NCBI RefSeq assembly: GCF_041549525.1
Contig: NZ_CP157456.1
Span: 3,782,001 to 3,846,000 of the forward strand
Length of the DNA stretch: 64,000 bases
Source of the DNA: Paenarthrobacter aurescens
GTDB taxonomy: Bacteria > Actinomycetota > Actinomycetes > Actinomycetales > Micrococcaceae
Direction of reading: 5' to 3'
The position numbers and the translations under genes are program-made. This document shows positions 62,517 to 64,000 of the stretch, piece after piece. The stretch's first letter is position 1. Each line of letters starts with the position of its first letter. The notes beneath the pieces were generated by a model. It had not been told where the DNA came from and ran no database searches. It saw only the letters and a program-made list of their open reading frames with translations.

Positions 62517-63302
62517 TTGGGGGTAGCTCGTGGCGTTGAGGACGGTGAGCCTGGAATTGAACGGCAAGGTGACTGGTTGCGCGGCAGGATTGTCCCAACC
62601 GAACATCCGGCCGATGGAGCGCTGTTCGCGAAGATCGATCAAAAGCACGGCCTCAACGGTCATCACCTGTTCGGTCCAGAAGAAGATGTACAAATCCTCC
62701 GCGACAGCCCATGTCATGCATCGGTCAGTATCAGCCAGTCCCGCCTCCCCTCCCCGGACGCAGTGCCACGTGAAGGTTCCTTGATTCAGGTAAATGTGCT
62801 CATAAGACTCGACGTCGCTGTAACGGTAGAAGATGCGCTTGCCCACAAGATCTGCAGACCTCTGGTGCACCGTCGCTTGGCCGCTGGCATTTGAGTGCGT
62901 GAAGTGGGTAGTTCCCCGCACCTTTCCATCCGAGACGACGAATCCGGAGACGGCGGTGGTCACGGCACCCGTGGTTTGATCCAGGATGATGGTGACGTTT
63001 TGGGCGTCGGCGTCCTTACCGTCCCCCTGCCCACGGACGAAATCGATGATGAAGATTCCCGGGCGGGCCTCAATGGCCTTGTAGTGAGCGGTTCCGGTGG
63101 CAGTGCCCTCGGCCCACGCGAGTTCTGAAGAAGTGAGGAAGCTGTACTCAACAGGAGTGCCGTCAGTTGCAACAAGGGCGATCTTTGTGGCGGCCAGTGC
63201 TGGAGACGCAGGCAGGGTCTGATCTCCGAAGCCGTCCAGCATGGTGGAAACAGGCGGCCATTCTTCCTCGGGAACGTAGTCCTGCAGTTCAGTGGTAGTC
63301 AT
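62499..63302 (-). CDS. MoaF-family protein
   Basis: A 267-residue lipocalin-like protein of the MoaF group. Segments FFIDFVRGQ-type (GIFIIDFVRG near residue 88), RIFYRYSDVESYEHIYLNQG (near 154), TWHCVRGGEAGLADTDRC and YIFFWTEQVMTVEAVLLIDL are characteristic. In enterobacteria moaF belongs to the monoamine regulon beside tyramine oxidase; despite its name it has no proven molybdopterin role. Here it sits between an amino acid/amine permease and an amine oxidase, which agrees with the enterobacterial association. Confidence 0.85.
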   Translation of the reverse strand: MTTTELQDYVPEEEWPPVSTMLDGFGDQTLPASPALAATKIALVATDGTPVEYSFLTSSELAWAEGTATGTAHYKAIEARPGIFIIDFVRGQGDGKDADAQNVTIILDQTTGAVTTAVSGFVVSDGKVRGTTHFTHSNASGQATVHQRSADLVGKRIFYRYSDVESYEHIYLNQGTFTWHCVRGGEAGLADTDRCMTWAVAEDLYIFFWTEQVMTVEAVLLIDLREQRSIGRMFGWDNPAAQPVTLPFNSRLTVLNATSYPQDTHKH

Positions 63303-63352
63303 GAATCAGGTCCTTTATGTGGATAGTTGGTTCAGTATGTGAACAGTTCACG

Positions 63353-64000
63353 TCAGAGAATTTCTGCGGCGTAATTGATGGCTGGCTTTTGATTTCCCCG
63401 AATCAGACCGGCCAAAAAGATCAGCGGGATGCCAAGGAGGAGCCACCGCGCCACCCCTCCTGCACCGCCGAGCAGGACGTCATAGTTCTCCAGGGTCAGG
63501 TAACCCACCACCACAAACGCCAGGAAAGAAAGAGCCGGCGCAATCACGGTGACCCAGAGGTTGTCCCGGGTCCCGGATCTGGCGAAGTAGACCAGGACTG
63601 CCGCTGAAGTCAGCAGCAGGATGGAGATGAAGCCTGCCGTCCCCAGAGCCACAAACCACGCGAAGACTGTGGCGATCGGGTCCGCTCCTGCCAGGAGGAA
63701 GGCGCTGATCACTGCCAGGACAGCCAAGGAATTGACCAAGCCGGCAAAGGACGGGGCGCCCGTTGCGGAAACGGAAGACAACTTGGCCGGGAGAGCACCC
63801 GCCCTGCCGAGAGCAAAGAGGTAGCGGGAAAACATGTTGGACAGGCCCAGGAGCATCGCGATGAAGCTCGTCACAACCAGCACCTGCATGGCGATGCTCA
63901 GCCAGGCCCCGGCGCTGGATTCCGCGAGCTCGAAGATCATCCCGGAGGGGTTCTCAGTGGCAACGGCCTGAATCCCATCAATGCCCACGGCACCGCTGAT
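63353..64000 (-). CDS. APC-family amino acid or amine permease, 5' part cut by the window edge
   Basis: The last 215 or so residues of a 12-helix permease. The visible part has at least five hydrophobic segments, with MLLGLSNMFSRYLFALGRAG and LPAKLSSVSATGAPSFAGLV, typical of the amino acid-polyamine-organocation family. It reads through the window end, so the start is missing. It probably imports the substrate of the downstream amine oxidase. Confidence 0.88.
   Translation of the reverse strand: MSGAVGIDGIQAVATENPSGMIFELAESSAGAWLSIAMQVLVVTSFIAMLLGLSNMFSRYLFALGRAGALPAKLSSVSATGAPSFAGLVNSLAVLAVISAFLLAGADPIATVFAWFVALGTAGFISILLLTSAAVLVYFARSGTRDNLWVTVIAPALSFLAFVVVGYLTLENYDVLLGGAGGVARWLLLGIPLIFLAGLIRGNQKPAINYAAEIL

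Overview
The window looks like a chromosomal segment of a high-GC actinobacterium of the Micrococcaceae, most like Arthrobacter or Paenarthrobacter. This is inferred from gene content and style: a helix-turn-helix-fused MurA, a mycobacterial-type dCTP deaminase/dUTPase, an Mrp antiporter operon with a fused MrpA-MrpB, the actinobacterial rhamnose pathway with a bifunctional aldolase-dehydrogenase, many ATGA/GTGA start-stop overlaps, and several genes with a -10-like box six bases before the start codon. No 16S or other taxonomic marker lies in the window, so the genus is not proven.

1-8.3 kb: the end of an unknown gene, a YbdK-type glutamate-cysteine ligase, the HTH-MurA fusion, a WXG100-like secreted protein coupled to a lipoprotein (a possible effector/immunity pair), and an iron-uptake group. 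In that group a near-perfect IdeR/DtxR box sits between a siderophore-interacting reductase and a penicillin-amidase plus hydroxamate acyltransferase pair resembling desG and desC of desferrioxamine clusters. 8.3-13 kb: an ECF transporter (ykoEDC type) under a TPP riboswitch, a five-unit 74-bp tandem array, a Nudix hydrolase and a DUF4235 protein. 13-23 kb: mnhACDEFG Na+/H+ antiporter, an Atg22-like MFS carrier and a KhtT/KhtU-like K+/H+ antiporter pair.

23-35 kb: a nuclease-like orphan gene flanked by three REP-like repeats, dcd, two secreted proteins sharing a C-terminal calcium-loop repeat module (a CAP-domain protein and a VanY-type peptidase), tRNA-Gly(CCC), and assorted regulators and enzymes. 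A 41-bp GC-rich repeat cluster lies at 35.1-35.5 kb.

35-60 kb is mostly sugar catabolism. A LacI regulator diverges from a Gfo/Idh/MocA dehydrogenase-DUF993-isomerase operon of unknown substrate, with two matching operators. Then follow the xylose (ROK regulator, xylAB), arabinose (LacI regulator, araBDA, epimerase) and rhamnose (LacI regulator, rhaM, isomerase, bifunctional aldolase, kinase) modules. Xylose and arabinose converge on xylulose 5-phosphate; rhamnose yields dihydroxyacetone phosphate and lactate. No sugar transporter gene is present in this island. 60-64 kb: panD, then a minus-strand group of amino acid permease (cut by the window edge), MoaF-like protein, cupin and flavin amine oxidase, which looks like an amine catabolism operon.

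The best candidates for something undescribed are the WXG100/DUF6973-lipoprotein pair, the IdeR-box desG/desC-like pair without the rest of a siderophore cluster, and the DUF993 sugar operon.
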